Assembly: GCF_001269425.1 (NCBI RefSeq)
Contig: NZ_CP011787.1
Span: 568,673 to 632,672, forward strand
Direction of reading: 5' to 3'
From: Candidatus Palibaumannia cicadellinicola
Lineage (GTDB): Bacteria; Pseudomonadota; Gammaproteobacteria; Enterobacterales; Enterobacteriaceae
Length of the DNA: 64,000 bases
Shown here: in pieces, positions 31,787-43,382 of the stretch
Layout: each line of letters opens with the position of its first letter
How positions within the stretch are numbered: the first letter of the stretch is position 1
Made by a program: the position numbers and the translations under genes
The notes under the pieces: model-generated
What the model saw: the letters and a program-made list of their open reading frames with translations, nothing else
Database searches by the model: none
Told to the model about the DNA's origin: nothing

Positions 31787-33574
31787 TTAGTGATTTGAAT
31801 CATAATTGTCGTTATTTCTTTTAATACTTGAACTATGACGCACTAAACGACGTTCTCGTCCAACATTTCCACTTACTGCACGCCTAGAGTGCAAGTTACG
31901 ACGCATACTACTACTATTATTACGTTCAATACATCGAACCGGTGCTTCACCGAACAGTTGAATATTAATAGGTTTATTCATAATACGAGTACGAGTAAAC
32001 GTAGATAACATATCACAAGTTATCCCTTTAGGTAACTCAATAGTAGAATGTGATGCAAATAACCTAATATTACCAATATAATTACTATTTATATCAACTT
32101 GATTAGCAATCGCCCCAACAATATGACGTACTTCTACACCATCATTACGACCAACTTCAATACGGTATAAATCCATTTCACTATAATCTATATTATTAGC
32201 GTACCTACGCCCATGTAAATAACTACGCTGCTTATTTTCTATAATATTATTATCTTGGGATATAATGAGTGGACGTTTACCTTGAGCCATTTTCAAAAGC
32301 ACTGCAGCTATAGTTTCTAGATCTAAATTTTCATCCTGCTGCAATCTAACTAACATTTTACGATAAAGATTAATCATATCTATGTTTGTTAGTTGATGTT
32401 TTAATTTTTCAGCAAATTTGGCTAGACGACGAGTGCTAAGTAATTCAGCGGTAGGTAATTTAACTTCTGGAATAGTTAGTTTCATTAAACGTTCAATATT
32501 ACGTAGTAATCTACGTTCTCTGTTTTCCACAAATAGAAGTGCCCTACCAGCCCTACCTGCACGGCCAGTACGGCCTATACGATGTATATAAGACTCAGAG
32601 TCCATAGGAATATCATAATTAATCACTAGACTAATGCGATCAACATCTAAACCACGTGCGGCTACATCTGTAGCTATCAGTATATCTATACTACCTTTTT
32701 TAAGACGATTTAACGTTTGTTCTCTGAGCATCTGATTCATATCACCATTGAGCGCTGCGCTGTTATAACCATGTTTTTCCAGAGATTGCGATACTTCTAA
32801 TGTGGCGTTTTTAGTCCTAACAAAAATTATTGCAGCATCAAAATCTTCTGCTTCTAAAAAACGTACTAATGCTTCATTTTTACATCTGCCATGTACTGTC
32901 CAGTAGCTTTGATGAATATCTGGACGATTACTAATACTCGATTTTATATTTACTTCTTTTGGATTATTCATAAAACGTCTGGTAATACGACGAATTACTT
33001 CTGGCATAGTAGCTGAGAATAGTGCAGTTTGATGTTTAGCCGGAATTTGCGCTAGTATATTTTCAACATCTTCGATAAAGCCCATTCTTAACATCTCATC
33101 TGCCTCATCTAATACTAGACTTTTAAGATTAGATAGATCTAATGTGCCACGTTTTAGATGATCTAATAAACGACCTGGAGTACCTACTACTACCTGTGAA
33201 CCTTGTTTTAAAAAACGTAACTGTACGTCATAGCGCTGGCCACCATATAAAGTAACTACTTTGACACTTTTTATATATTTCGCAAAATATGAGCATGCTT
33301 CTCCAACTTGAACTGCAAGTTCACGAGTAGGTACTATAACTAGGATCTGTGGTGCATTTAACTGAAGGTTAATATTATGTATAAATGGTAAGGCAAAGGC
33401 TGCAGTTTTACCACTTCCTGTTTGAGCAATTCCTAACAAATCACGACCAGCTAATAAATATGGTATGCACTCAGCCTGAATAGGAGAGGGGGTTTCATAA
33501 CCTAGCTCCGTAAGAGCATCAAGGATAAAAGTATTAAGTCCCATTTTAGCAAAAGAGATATTAACTACAGACAT
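31787..33574 (-). CDS. deaD: ATP-dependent RNA helicase DeaD (CsdA)
   Basis: DEAD-box helicase for ribosome assembly and mRNA decay in the cold. The Met at 33574 ([13 protein letters not shown]) follows a GAGG Shine-Dalgarno, giving 595 residues (629 in E. coli). Q motif [15 protein letters not shown], Walker [13 protein letters not shown] box [15 protein letters not shown], and [15 protein letters not shown]; then the RNA-binding domain ([13 protein letters not shown]). The Arg/Gly-rich tail is shorter than in E. coli. In E. coli nlpI separates it from pnp; here that gene is gone. Confidence 0.97.
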   Translation of the reverse strand: MSVVNISFAKMGLNTFILDALTELGYETPSPIQAECIPYLLAGRDLLGIAQTGSGKTAAFALPFIHNINLQLNAPQILVIVPTRELAVQVGEACSYFAKYIKSVKVVTLYGGQRYDVQLRFLKQGSQVVVGTPGRLLDHLKRGTLDLSNLKSLVLDEADEMLRMGFIEDVENILAQIPAKHQTALFSATMPEVIRRITRRFMNNPKEVNIKSSISNRPDIHQSYWTVHGRCKNEALVRFLEAEDFDAAIIFVRTKNATLEVSQSLEKHGYNSAALNGDMNQMLREQTLNRLKKGSIDILIATDVAARGLDVDRISLVINYDIPMDSESYIHRIGRTGRAGRAGRALLFVENRERRLLRNIERLMKLTIPEVKLPTAELLSTRRLAKFAEKLKHQLTNIDMINLYRKMLVRLQQDENLDLETIAAVLLKMAQGKRPLIISQDNNIIENKQRSYLHGRRYANNIDYSEMDLYRIEVGRNDGVEVRHIVGAIANQVDINSNYIGNIRLFASHSTIELPKGITCDMLSTFTRTRIMNKPINIQLFGEAPVRCIERNNSSSMRRNLHSRRAVSGNVGRERRLVRHSSSIKRNNDNYDSNH

Positions 33575-34092
33575 GTACACTTGCCTCATTGAGTTATGGT
33601 GGCCAGTATACATACATTGTAGTGAAAATTATCATAAATTTTCATAAAAAGCGTTAACTGGCTTAAATTTAAAGATTATTACTAAATAAGTAATAATACT
33701 ACTTCCTATTATCTTAGGATAAATAGTGATAATATTAATTGAATTAATATTTATGCAGACAACATTATAGGCATTTTTAATATCTGTATAACGAATAGAT
33801 ATTCATTAGCTAATGTAATGTAAGGAATGATTATTTTTATTACTAATAAAAAATTTATTATCAATTAATTGTACGCTATTAATTTTAAATTAAAACGTAG
33901 TAAAAATTACATTTAACATAAAAATAGTATTATATACTATACATTTATATGATGAAAATAAAATTTTTATAAATAGGCATTAATATTTTTATTCTTAAAT
34001 ATATATTTAGTTATATACTAGAGATAATAGACTAACAATACTTGTACTATATATAAGTACAAGTATTGTACTAATTATAATAGTAATGATTA
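33575..34092. other. Gap between pnp and deaD (nlpI position)
   Basis: E. coli has nlpI here. I could read no NlpI footprint in any frame of either strand. The only structure is the 14-bp perfect hairpin at 34035-34069. Confidence 0.6.
34035..34069 (-). terminator. 14-bp perfect hairpin downstream of pnp
   Basis: ACAATACTTGTACT (34035-34048) and AGTACAAGTATTGT (34056-34069) are exact inverted repeats around a 7-base AT loop, 24 bp after the pnp stop. There is no long T run after it on the minus strand, so it may be an mRNA 3'-end stabiliser rather than a classical terminator. Confidence 0.55.
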
Positions 34093-36216
34093 TTATATTT
34101 TAGCATTTTTTATGCTTAGACGAACACGTCCCTGACGATCTATTTCTAGTACCTTAACTGGTATGGTCTGATCTAATACTAGATAATCAGATATGTTCTC
34201 TACATGCTTATCAGCAATTTGAGAAATATGTACTAAACCCTCTTTACCGCCCCCAATAGCTATAAATGCCCCGAAGTTAACAATACGAGTGACTTTACCA
34301 TTATATATACGACCAACTTCTATTTCTGCTGTAATTTCTTTAATACGATTGATAGCATTACTTGCATTAGCACTATCAGTTGCTGCTACTTTCACAGTTC
34401 CATCATCTTCAATATCAATAATAGTGTTCGTTTCTTCCGTTAAAGCTCTTATTACAGATCCGCATTTACCTATTACGTCTTTTATTTTATCAGGATTAAT
34501 CTTGATAGTATGAATACGTGGTGCGTATTGAGAAATATTACTACGTGGCAAGCTAATTACTTGTTCCATCATGCTCAAAATATATATTCTAGCATTCTTT
34601 GCCTGGTTTAACGCTAATTGCATAATATTACTAGTTATACCTTCTATTTTTATATCCATCTGTAATGCAGTAATACCATCTTTACTCCCAGCAACTTTAA
34701 AATCCATATCACCTATATGATCTTCTTGACTAAGAATATCGGATAATACGACAAATTTATTGTCTTCTTTCACTAAACCCATAGCAACACCAGCAACTGC
34801 AGCTTTTATCGGTACTCCTGCATCCATTAAAGCTAGTGAAGCTCCACAAATTGAAGCCATAGAAGATGATCCATTAGATTCTGTAATCTCTGCAACAACA
34901 CGTATAGTATACGGAAATTCATCTATGTTCGGCATTACTGCTAGCAAACCACGTTTTGCTAAACGCCCATGCCCTATTTCACGACGTTTTGGTGAACCAC
35001 AAATCCCAATTTCACCTACGCAATATGGAGGAAAGTTATAGTGTAGTAAGAATCTGTCAGAACGTTCTCCAGTTAGATCATCAATATTTTGTGCATCACG
35101 CTCAGTGCCAAGGGTAACAGTAACTATAGCCTGAGTTTCGCCACGCATAAATAAAGCAGAACCATGAGTTCGTGGTAATATACTAGTACGCATATATAAA
35201 CTACGAATCATATCTTTTTCACGACCGTCAATACGACACTCGCCACTTAGTATACGACTACGTATTATTTTTTTCTCTATATTACTTAGTATAGTTATTA
35301 TTTTGTCTTCATCTATTATGATTTCATCTATAGTAGATGATAACGTTTTATTTTTGTTAGTCAATATACTGACTATGTCTGTTTTAATAGATTCAACATA
35401 GTTATAACGTTCTTGCTTGTCTGTTACATGAATAATTTCATTTAGGCGTAATTCTGCTAGTTCCATAACTTGTGATGGAAATAATAATAAGCTATCTTTA
35501 ATTTCTTGTGCTTGCAAAGGCCATGGTTGCTTCCCAGCTTTAGCAACAATATTATTAATGTTGCTGATAAGCGTTTGCTGTTGTTGATGGCCGAAAATTA
35601 TAGCGCCTAGCATTTGTTCTTCGCTCAATAACTTAGCTTCTGATTCGACCATTAGTACTGCTTTAGCGGTGCTTGCAACTACTAAATCAAGGCTACTTTC
35701 TAATAGTTCAACTATAGTTGGATTTAGTATATATTTATTGTTAACGTAACCTATGCGTGCTGCACCGTACGGACCGTTAAACGGTATACCAGATAAACTT
35801 AAAGCTGCTGATGTACCAATCATTGCAACAATATCTGGGCTAACCTGTGGGTTAAGAGATACTACTGTAGCTATAATTTGCACTTCATTAAAAAATTCTT
35901 TGGGAAATAAAGGACGTGTAGCACGATCAATAAGACGAGAAATAAATATTTCTCCTTCGCTAGGACGACCTTCACGTCTGAAAAATCCACCAGGGAAACG
36001 ACCAGCAGCATAAGTTCTTTCTTGATAATTTACTGAAAGTGGGAAGAATTTTTGCTGTCCTTGTTGTGCGTGCTTAACGCATACTACGGTAACTAGTACT
36101 ACTGTATCATCAATATTTACCATAACTGCTGCATTGGCCTGACGTGCTACCATACCAGTTTCTATTATTACGGTATGCTTACCGTATTGAAAATTTTGAA
36201 CAATAGGCTTAATCAA
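34093..36216 (-). CDS. pnp: Polyribonucleotide nucleotidyltransferase (PNPase)
   Basis: 3'-5' phosphorolytic exoribonuclease of the degradosome. The likely start is TTG at 36216 ([12 protein letters not shown]), seven bases after AAGGA, matching the TTG start of E. coli pnp (LNPIVRKFQYG). Upstream ATGs are not conserved. 707 residues (711 in E. coli). Two RNase PH domains ([25 protein letters not shown]), KH domain ([19 protein letters not shown]) and S1 domain ([15 protein letters not shown]). Last gene of the nusA-pnp operon. Confidence 0.96.
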   Translation of the reverse strand: MIKPIVQNFQYGKHTVIIETGMVARQANAAVMVNIDDTVVLVTVVCVKHAQQGQQKFFPLSVNYQERTYAAGRFPGGFFRREGRPSEGEIFISRLIDRATRPLFPKEFFNEVQIIATVVSLNPQVSPDIVAMIGTSAALSLSGIPFNGPYGAARIGYVNNKYILNPTIVELLESSLDLVVASTAKAVLMVESEAKLLSEEQMLGAIIFGHQQQQTLISNINNIVAKAGKQPWPLQAQEIKDSLLLFPSQVMELAELRLNEIIHVTDKQERYNYVESIKTDIVSILTNKNKTLSSTIDEIIIDEDKIITILSNIEKKIIRSRILSGECRIDGREKDMIRSLYMRTSILPRTHGSALFMRGETQAIVTVTLGTERDAQNIDDLTGERSDRFLLHYNFPPYCVGEIGICGSPKRREIGHGRLAKRGLLAVMPNIDEFPYTIRVVAEITESNGSSSMASICGASLALMDAGVPIKAAVAGVAMGLVKEDNKFVVLSDILSQEDHIGDMDFKVAGSKDGITALQMDIKIEGITSNIMQLALNQAKNARIYILSMMEQVISLPRSNISQYAPRIHTIKINPDKIKDVIGKCGSVIRALTEETNTIIDIEDDGTVKVAATDSANASNAINRIKEITAEIEVGRIYNGKVTRIVNFGAFIAIGGGKEGLVHISQIADKHVENISDYLVLDQTIPVKVLEIDRQGRVRLSIKNAKI

Positions 36217-36310
36217 AATTATATCCTTAATTTCAGGGTGTACAGCGTACTTTTTTTTGACCGCTGACCACAAATTACTTACTAACAACATTACATTAGT
36301 TGTTTATAAC

Positions 36311-36337
36311 AAGAAGAAAAGGGCCTAATTTGGCCCT
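36311..36337 (-). terminator. rpsO attenuating terminator
   Basis: Minus-strand hairpin AGGGCC-N6-GGCCCT (36337-36320) is followed by TTTTCTTCTT. It lies between rpsO and pnp, where E. coli has the rpsO t1 terminator with partial read-through into pnp. Confidence 0.75.
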
Positions 36338-36384
36338 AATAAATATTTTTAGCTATTTATATTAAGTAATATATAGTATATGAA

Positions 36385-36654
36385 TTAACGACGTATACTA
36401 AGTCTTTCAATGAGTTGATTATAACTAACTATATTTTTATCCTTAATATAGTCTAGCAGCTTACGACGTTTTGACACCATACGCAGTAGTCCCCGTCTAC
36501 TATGGCAATCTTTTTTATTGTTCGCAAAATGTACCTGTAAATTATTAATTTTATCTGTTAAAATAGCGATTTGAACTTCTGTAGAACCGCTATCTAGCGC
36601 ACAACGGCCAAAATCAGAAATTATTTTTTCTTTTTTATTAATACTTAGAGACAT
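36385..36654 (-). CDS. rpsO: 30S ribosomal protein S15
   Basis: 89 residues as usual. Binds the 16S central domain. Conserved [20 protein letters not shown] and [20 protein letters not shown]. Lies between truB and pnp as in E. coli, followed by its own terminator. Confidence 0.98.
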   Translation of the reverse strand: MSLSINKKEKIISDFGRCALDSGSTEVQIAILTDKINNLQVHFANNKKDCHSRRGLLRMVSKRRKLLDYIKDKNIVSYNQLIERLSIRR

Positions 36655-36779
36655 GATAAAACTCCAAATGTTAGCTAAAATAGCTTGATATTTATCTCTA
36701 ATTTATCGTTAATATTCATTATATTTTAGTTATTTTACTAGTAGTAAGTTTAGATCGCAATATTTGACAGATAAATGAT

Positions 36780-37730
36780 TCAGCAATGATAAACATTAGA
36801 AATAAGACGCCTAGGCTTTAATAAACCTAGTGTAGTAATTTCACCAATACCAAAGAAACTTTTTATATTCCCATTAGCTATAAACATTCGTACTAAGCCT
36901 AATTGCAAACACTTATCAACTGCTATAGTATTACCTAATTGCAAAATATTAGCACTTGAAATAGGTAAGTGTATAGCTGGAAAAATAGATAAAGCTTTAT
37001 CTATTGATAATAGTAAAGAATCTAATTTTGATAAATTATCAGGATATTTTTCCTGTAGCAAAGTGTCTTGCAGCGAAGTCAGTGTTACCATATTTTCTTC
37101 TTGATAGTTGGCTACTGCCAAACGACGTAATTGAGTAACATGTGCACCGCAACCTAGAAACTCTCCAATATCATCGATAATAGTACGAATATAGGTTCCT
37201 TTGGAACAGTGTACTTCTAATACAATACTTGTCTTATCCCAAAAAATTAAATTTATATCATATATATTAATAGGCCTACATTTACGTATTACTTCTATCC
37301 CTTTACGTGCATATTCATACAGCGGACGACCTTGGTACTTAATATTAGAAAACATTGGTGGAATCTGATGAGTTAATCCTTTAACTTTATTTAAAGTTGT
37401 CTGAAGTATGTCTTTATTTATCACAACTGTACGGGACATCATAATATGTCCTGTAGCATCATAGGTATTAGTTCGTTCCCCTAGTTTAGCAGTAACACGG
37501 TAACGTTTATTAGAATTTATAATATGTTGGGAAAACTTAGTTGCTTCTCCTAGGCAAATAGGTAACATACCAGTAGCTAGTGTATCTAGTACCCCAGTAT
37601 GCCCAGCTCTATTTGCTCTGAACAAATATTTAACTTTTTGTAATACATCATTTGATGATAAACCTTCGGGTTTATCTAGTAGTATAATGCCGTCAACATT
37701 ACGACCGCGATAAATTGGACGACGGCCCAT
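36780..37730 (-). CDS. truB: tRNA pseudouridine-55 synthase
   Basis: Makes psi-55 in the T-loop of all tRNAs. 316 residues (314 in E. coli). Catalytic motif AGHTGVLDTLATGMLPICLG (about 41-60); the family's GALDPLATG reads GVLDTLATG, keeping the catalytic Asp. YQGRPLYEYARKGIEV and CSKGTYIRTIIDDIG follow, and a PUA domain ends the protein. 17 bp after rbfA. Confidence 0.96.
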   Translation of the reverse strand: MGRRPIYRGRNVDGIILLDKPEGLSSNDVLQKVKYLFRANRAGHTGVLDTLATGMLPICLGEATKFSQHIINSNKRYRVTAKLGERTNTYDATGHIMMSRTVVINKDILQTTLNKVKGLTHQIPPMFSNIKYQGRPLYEYARKGIEVIRKCRPINIYDINLIFWDKTSIVLEVHCSKGTYIRTIIDDIGEFLGCGAHVTQLRRLAVANYQEENMVTLTSLQDTLLQEKYPDNLSKLDSLLLSIDKALSIFPAIHLPISSANILQLGNTIAVDKCLQLGLVRMFIANGNIKSFFGIGEITTLGLLKPRRLISNVYHC

Positions 37731-37747
37731 ATTAATGTACCTTATTA

Positions 37748-38140
37748 TTACATTATGTATATAATTTTTTTTTGGTCTTTTTGTACTAAATTAGTAATTA
37801 ACTGATGCATGTGTATACTTTTAACTAAATATTCATCATAAGTAAAAGTAAGTGTAGGTATGATACGTAAATGCATTGATTTACTTAGTTTACTACGTAT
37901 AAAGCCAGAAGCTGTGTTTAGTATACGTATACCAGAATTTATATAATCAGAATTATTCTGATGGATAAAATTAAAAGTAACTAACACTATTGCTGATGTT
38001 AGGTCACTGGATAAATTTACTCCTGAAATAGTAGCCATACTAATACGAGGATCTTTTATATGACGTTGTAAACTAATAGCTATTTGTTTTTGCATTTCCT
38101 GAGCGATACGCTGTGCACGACGACTATACTCTTTCATCAT
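37748..38140 (-). CDS. rbfA: Ribosome-binding factor A
   Basis: 30S maturation factor with a KH-like fold. 130 residues (133 in E. coli). RAQRIAQEMQKQIAISLQRHIKDPR (about 6-30) and the C-terminal RIIPTLTFTYDEYL are diagnostic. Two Met codons open the frame; either may be used. Lies between infB and truB. Confidence 0.95.
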   Translation of the reverse strand: MMKEYSRRAQRIAQEMQKQIAISLQRHIKDPRISMATISGVNLSSDLTSAIVLVTFNFIHQNNSDYINSGIRILNTASGFIRSKLSKSMHLRIIPTLTFTYDEYLVKSIHMHQLITNLVQKDQKKIIYIM

Positions 38141-38244
38141 ATAAATATTAATAATAGTAGTTTATCAAAACTATATCACATTAATAACTAATAGTATGTC
38201 TGATAGTAAAAGTAAATTATCAAACACTAGTTTCTGTTATTAGT

Positions 38245-40878
38245 TTATGTGATTTGAATTAATTCAAATACTTCAATTACGTCGCCAGTACGAACATCAG
38301 TATAGTTTTTTACGCAAATACCACATTCCATACCATTACGTACTTCATTAACATCATCTTTAAAACGACGTAGTGAATCTAGCTCCCCTTCATAGATAAC
38401 GATATTATCACGTAGTACTCTAATTTTTTTATTTCGCTTTACTATGCCTTCTGTTACCATACAACCAGCAATATCCCCAAATTTAGGTGACCGGAAAACG
38501 TTACGCACTTCGGCTAAACCAATGATTTTCTGTTTGTACTTAGGTACCAATATACCATTCATAGCCTGTTTTACTTCATTAAGTAAGTCATAAATTACTG
38601 AGTAATAACGAATATTAATATTTTCTGTGTCAATTACACGACGAGCAGATGCATTAGCACGAACGTTAAAACCTAGTAATATAGCATTCGAAGCAGCTGC
38701 AAGGTTAGCATCTGTTTCAGTAATTCCACCAACACCATAACCTATGATATTAACCTTTACTTGTTCTGTTGCAAGTTTTGCTAGTGCATCATTGATGGCT
38801 TCTGCTGAACCTTGTACGTCTGTTTTAAGTACAATATTTAACTCGGATATTTTATCTTGAGTAAGATTATCAAAAACAGTGTCTAACTTAGCATTTTGCT
38901 TACGTGCTAATTTAATTTCTCTAAACTTGCCCTGACGATATAGTGCAACTTCACGTGCTTTCTTCTCATCACGTACTACAGTAACTTCATCACCAGCGAT
39001 CGGAACACCGGATAAACCAAGAATTTCTACTGGTATAGCTGGACCAGCTGAAGATATATTACTACCTTTTTCATCACGCATAGCACGCACACGACCATAC
39101 TCTAGTCCACATAGCAATATATCACCACAATTAAGTGTTCCTTCACGTACAAGAACTGTTGCTACTGGTCCACGACCTTTATCTAAGAAAGATTCTATAA
39201 CTACACCACTGGCCATACAATTACTAATTGCTTTTAAATCTAAAATTTCAGCCTGAAGTATAATTGCATCTAGTAAATTATCAATACCAGTACCATATTT
39301 AGCAGAAACATTTACGAACTGATTGTCACCACCCCATTCTTCTGGTATTATCCCATACTTAGTAAGTGCATTTTTAATACTATCTGGATCAGCTTCTAGC
39401 TTATCAATTTTGTTGATAGCAATAACAATAGGTACTTTTGCTGCATTAGCGTGCTGTATAGCTTCTATTGTCTGTGGCATAATTCCATGATCTGCAGCTA
39501 CTACTAGTACTATAATATCAGTTGTTTTAGCACCACGAGCACGCATAGCTGTAAAAGCGTTATGTCCAGGGGTATCAATAAAAGTAATCATTCCTCTATC
39601 TGTTTTTACATGATAAGCACCTATATGTTGAGTAATACCACCAGCTTCACAAGCTGCTACTTTAGTTGAACGAATATAATCTAATAGCGAAGTTTTTCCA
39701 TGGTCTACGTGACCCATTATAGTAACTACTGGTGCACGTAGTTCTGAAGTCGCAGAACTACAAATAATATCACGGTCATTCATCAATGATTCTTCTATTT
39801 TATTGTCATTAAGTAGAATAACCTTATGCCCCATCTCTTCTGCGACAAGTTGTGCTGTTTCTTGATCTACAACTTGATTAATAGTAACCATGGCACCTAA
39901 ATTAATCATTTTTTTAATAATTTCTGAACCTTTTACTGCCATTTTATTAGCAAGTTCAGCAATAGTTATCATTTCGCCAATAACTACATCTCTGTTAATA
40001 ACTTGCGAAGGTTTGTTAAATACTTGCATTATAGTGCTGCTAGATTTACGTTTATTTTGACATTTAATATTACGTCCAATAGCACGAGCTTCTTCACGAT
40101 TTGCTTTAAACTCAGATAAAATATTAGTTCTTTTTTGCTTATAATTTTTACTGACTCTGAAACGACGTTCATTCTTTATATCATTATCTTCTTCTGCTAA
40201 AATATCTTTTTGATAATTAATATTATCATTAGTCATATCTTCAAATTCTTGCGTAGTAATCCAAGTATTAGTACTATTATTACTCTCAGCAAGTTTACGA
40301 GCTGCTTCTGCAATTTGGCGAGCTTTTTCTTCTAACTGACGATATGTTTCTTCTTCAGCTTTACGCTTAATAGTAGCTACTTCTGCTTCTAGGCTAGTAT
40401 TTTTTATATAATTTTTCTTTTTTACCTTATTAATAATAATATTATTAATAGTATTATTATTAACTAATTGAGTAATTGTTTTGCTTTTCTGTTTATTATT
40501 TTCTTTAATAACATTGGGTATTTGATATTTACCTTCACTTGTTACTCTTTCGTTAGTATTATTTTTAGTTGGTTTCAAAAAATTATATTCTGGTTGTATA
40601 TATATACGTTTCTTACGTACTTCTATTTGTACGTACTTACTTTTACCACTAGTACTAGGAATATTTAATGTGCTACGGGTTTTACGTTGTACAGTTAATT
40701 GATTTGGCACATTGCAAATATCATATTTGCTGCGGTACGCAAGTAATGTTTCTTGTTCCTGTTGAGTAACATCATCTACTACTGTTTTATTAATACCAAT
40801 TTCAGCAAACTGCTGCACTAGTTTATCCACAGTAATTTGCATTTCTACGGCAAGTGATTTTATCGTGACATTTGTCAT
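38245..40878 (-). CDS. infB: Translation initiation factor IF-2
   Basis: GTPase that brings fMet-tRNA to the 30S subunit. 877 residues (890 in E. coli). N-terminal domain, a variable linker rich in Lys, Asn and Glu (about 90-290), then the G domain: GHVDHGKTS (about 387), DTPGHNAF, and NKIDK. The C-terminal domains end with [11 protein letters not shown]. It lies 15 bp after nusA. Confidence 0.97.
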   Translation of the reverse strand: MTNVTIKSLAVEMQITVDKLVQQFAEIGINKTVVDDVTQQEQETLLAYRSKYDICNVPNQLTVQRKTRSTLNIPSTSGKSKYVQIEVRKKRIYIQPEYNFLKPTKNNTNERVTSEGKYQIPNVIKENNKQKSKTITQLVNNNTINNIIINKVKKKNYIKNTSLEAEVATIKRKAEEETYRQLEEKARQIAEAARKLAESNNSTNTWITTQEFEDMTNDNINYQKDILAEEDNDIKNERRFRVSKNYKQKRTNILSEFKANREEARAIGRNIKCQNKRKSSSTIMQVFNKPSQVINRDVVIGEMITIAELANKMAVKGSEIIKKMINLGAMVTINQVVDQETAQLVAEEMGHKVILLNDNKIEESLMNDRDIICSSATSELRAPVVTIMGHVDHGKTSLLDYIRSTKVAACEAGGITQHIGAYHVKTDRGMITFIDTPGHNAFTAMRARGAKTTDIIVLVVAADHGIMPQTIEAIQHANAAKVPIVIAINKIDKLEADPDSIKNALTKYGIIPEEWGGDNQFVNVSAKYGTGIDNLLDAIILQAEILDLKAISNCMASGVVIESFLDKGRGPVATVLVREGTLNCGDILLCGLEYGRVRAMRDEKGSNISSAGPAIPVEILGLSGVPIAGDEVTVVRDEKKAREVALYRQGKFREIKLARKQNAKLDTVFDNLTQDKISELNIVLKTDVQGSAEAINDALAKLATEQVKVNIIGYGVGGITETDANLAAASNAILLGFNVRANASARRVIDTENINIRYYSVIYDLLNEVKQAMNGILVPKYKQKIIGLAEVRNVFRSPKFGDIAGCMVTEGIVKRNKKIRVLRDNIVIYEGELDSLRRFKDDVNEVRNGMECGICVKNYTDVRTGDVIEVFELIQIT

Positions 40879-40893
40879 ACTATTTCTTCCATA

Positions 40894-42378
40894 CTACTTT
40901 TTTTGACTAAACCAGCAAATATTACGTGCTGCCATAATTAGTTCTCCTGCTTCCTGACTGCTTAATCCTTCAATATTTAATAAATCTTCGATACTTTGTT
41001 CTGCAAGATTTTCTAAAGTGCATATTCCAAGCTCAGCTAATTTAAAAGCCATGTTTCGCTTAAGTTTTGATAAACCTAATAAGTCTTCAGAGGGATGTCC
41101 TATTTTTTTATTATTTTGCATAGTCAACTTACTAGTCAGTGCACACTGTGCTTTTTTCCTTAACTCTTCTACTGTTTTTTTATCTATACTATCAATAGTA
41201 AGTAATTCTTTAATAGGAACATAAGCAAGTTCTTCAATAGAAGAAAAACCTTCTTTAACAAGAATTTTTGCTAAATTTTCATTTATCTTAAGATTATTCA
41301 TGAAAACATTGATAGCAGCATAATCTTCAGCTCGATATTTTTCTGTTAGATCAGAGGCAGTCATGACATTTAGCTCCCATCCACTAAGTTGTGAAGCTAA
41401 CCTGACATTCTGTCCATTACGACCTATAGCTTGAGCTAGATTACTAGTTTCTACAGCAATATCCATAGTTTTTTTGTCTTCATCTACTACTATAGAAGTA
41501 ACGTCAGCAGGAGCCATAGCATTAATAACAAACTGAACCTGATTATCATCCCATAAAACAATATCTATACGTTCTCCGCCTAATTCGCTTGACACTGCTT
41601 GTACGCGAGCACCACGCATACCGACACATGCGCCAACTGGATCTATCCTTTTATCATTAGTTTTTACTGCAATTTTCGCACGTAAGCCAGGATCTCTAGC
41701 TACAGACTTAATTTCAATTAATTCTTCGCCTATTTCTGGTACTTCAATACGAAATAATTCTATTAACATTTCGGGACGAGTACGACTGATAAAAAGTTGA
41801 ACTCCCCGTGCTTCTGGACGTACGGCATAAAGTACTCCGCGGATACGGTCACCTATGCGAAAATTTTCACGTGGTAACATATCTTCACGACTAATTACTG
41901 CTTCAGCAGTATTACCTAAATCAATAATAAGACTATCTCTATTTAATTTTTTTACTAAGCCTGTTATGATCTCTCCTTTTTTACTACAGAACTGTTCTAC
42001 TACCATTGCGCGCTCTGCTTCACGTACTTTTTGCACAATAACTTGTTTAGCTGTTTGTGTTGTGATTCTGTCAAATATTATAGATTCAATTTTATCTTCA
42101 ATATAGCTACCTATTAGTGCTTTAGGGTCATACACTTTTGCTGCTTCTAGTGTTATTTCACGAGTTGGTTGAGTTACTTCTGCTACAATAAGCCACCGAC
42201 GAAATGTCTCAAAATTACCAGATTTACGATCAATATTAATACGCACTTCAATTTCTTGTTCGTATTTTTTTTTTGTTGCTGTAGCTAAAGCAGTTTCAAG
42301 AGTTTCGAAAAGCTTTTCTCTTGAAACAGATTTTTCGTTTGAAACTGCTTCAACAACGGCAAGAATTTCTTTATTCAT
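40894..42378 (-). CDS. nusA: Transcription termination/antitermination factor NusA
   Basis: Binds RNA polymerase and nascent RNA. The Met at 42378 ([16 protein letters not shown]) matches the family; 22 residues that could be read upstream include the rimP stub. 494 residues (495 in E. coli). N-terminal polymerase-binding domain, S1 (about 135-200), KH domains with [18 protein letters not shown] and [13 protein letters not shown], and two C-terminal acidic repeats, the second ending in [14 protein letters not shown]. Confidence 0.97.
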   Translation of the reverse strand: MNKEILAVVEAVSNEKSVSREKLFETLETALATATKKKYEQEIEVRINIDRKSGNFETFRRWLIVAEVTQPTREITLEAAKVYDPKALIGSYIEDKIESIIFDRITTQTAKQVIVQKVREAERAMVVEQFCSKKGEIITGLVKKLNRDSLIIDLGNTAEAVISREDMLPRENFRIGDRIRGVLYAVRPEARGVQLFISRTRPEMLIELFRIEVPEIGEELIEIKSVARDPGLRAKIAVKTNDKRIDPVGACVGMRGARVQAVSSELGGERIDIVLWDDNQVQFVINAMAPADVTSIVVDEDKKTMDIAVETSNLAQAIGRNGQNVRLASQLSGWELNVMTASDLTEKYRAEDYAAINVFMNNLKINENLAKILVKEGFSSIEELAYVPIKELLTIDSIDKKTVEELRKKAQCALTSKLTMQNNKKIGHPSEDLLGLSKLKRNMAFKLAELGICTLENLAEQSIEDLLNIEGLSSQEAGELIMAARNICWFSQKK

Positions 42379-42402
42379 TCTAGTTGCCTCAGTAAAATGT
42401 AA

Positions 42403-42438
42403 AAAGTGGGGTACAAAAACTTTGGTGAAAAATGAATA
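42403..42438 (-). pseudogene. rimP: Stub of rimP C-terminus upstream of nusA
   Basis: Twelve codons ([12 protein letters not shown]) just before nusA resemble the RimP ending (SNIQKANLVPHF), whose stop lies directly upstream of nusA in E. coli. The rest of rimP is gone. Short match; position is the main support. Confidence 0.5.
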
Positions 42439-42486
42439 ATTCAATTATCCCGGTACTGATATCATTTTATCTGATTATTTATCAAG

Positions 42487-42509
42487 AAAAAGCCCCGAAT
42501 AATCGGGGC
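42487..42509 (-). terminator. Intrinsic terminator between tRNA-fMet and nusA
   Basis: Minus-strand GCCCCGA-TTAT-TCGGGGC (42509-42492) is followed by TTTTTC: a strong GC hairpin in an AT-rich genome. It would stop most transcripts started at the tRNA before nusA. Confidence 0.85.
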
Positions 42510-42640
42510 GTTAAGTGACTGTACCTTTTACATTTCAAGGATTTACATTTCAAGGAAAAAATTTTTCTATAAAAAATTTTTAAAACCTTTCATATGACAC
42601 CTAACGTTAATTGTTTAACATAAATTTAAAACGTAAGGGG

Positions 42641-42714
<74 letters not shown>

Positions 42715-42783
42715 TCATAAATTAATTTAATATACTTTATTTACTAGTAAAAATCAAATTTTAGATTAAATTAGCTTTCTTTG

Positions 42784-42873
42784 TGGTACCGAGGACGGGA
42801 TTTGAACCCGTAAGCTGCTTAATTTAGCACTACCACCTCAAAGTAGCGTGTCTACCAATTTCACCACCTCGGC
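42784..42873 (-). tRNA. leuU: tRNA-Leu (GAG)
   Basis: Type II tRNA, acceptor GCCGAGG/CCTCGGT, anticodon GAG, long variable arm, T-loop TTCAAAT. The 3' CCA is encoded (42786-42784), the only complete one in the window. Directly upstream of secG's terminus, matching the E. coli leuU-secG neighbourhood. Confidence 0.95.
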
Positions 42874-42917
42874 ACGAAACATTATATATATTTATATTCT
42901 TATAATAATGTAAGACT

Positions 42918-43264
42918 TTAATTTGGAATATTATTCATAATTTTTTCTTTATTTTCAGAAACATTACTATCTGTATTTTTATTAATAGTAATTTTAGATA
43001 AATTATTTGAATTATTTTTTATATTTTTATTTTTAATAGTATCACTACCTATGTGACCTAACATTATACTAAGCAAAAAAAAATCATTGCTACCAGTGCA
43101 GTCATTCTTGTCATAAAATTCCCGTAACCACTAGAACCAAATAAAGTTCCAGAAGCGTTGCTACCGAAGGAATTATCAATATTACTACCTTGCTGTAGTA
43201 TAATAAGAGCTACTAAGCTTACAGCTACTATTAAAAACAAAATTAATAAAGTTTGGTACAACAT
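42918..43264 (-). CDS. secG: Protein-export membrane protein SecG, frame interrupted at a T9 run
   Basis: SecYEG channel subunit. The start is the Met at 43264 (MLYQTLLILFLIVAV); an upstream extension is not conserved. The family core LVALIILQQGSN and GSSGYGNFMTRMTALVAMIFF is intact. At nine T on the coding strand (43083-43075) the frame then reads CLV and stops at 43064-43066. One added T restores a frame reading LLSIMLGHIGSD and ending NNIPN at 42918, matching E. coli SecG (IISLVLGNINSN, ending IPN) for 115 residues against 110. Either a real frameshift, rescue by slippage, or an assembly error. The hydrophobic second helix is largely before the break. Confidence 0.85.
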
Positions 43265-43382
43265 AATATGGTAATATCCTGATTTATTTTTATTGCATTT
43301 TAATTTATACAATCTTCAATGTTACCATTGTTATGGTAACAGAAACTAAAATTTAGTTAAATTACTTAATTAATTTTTATTA

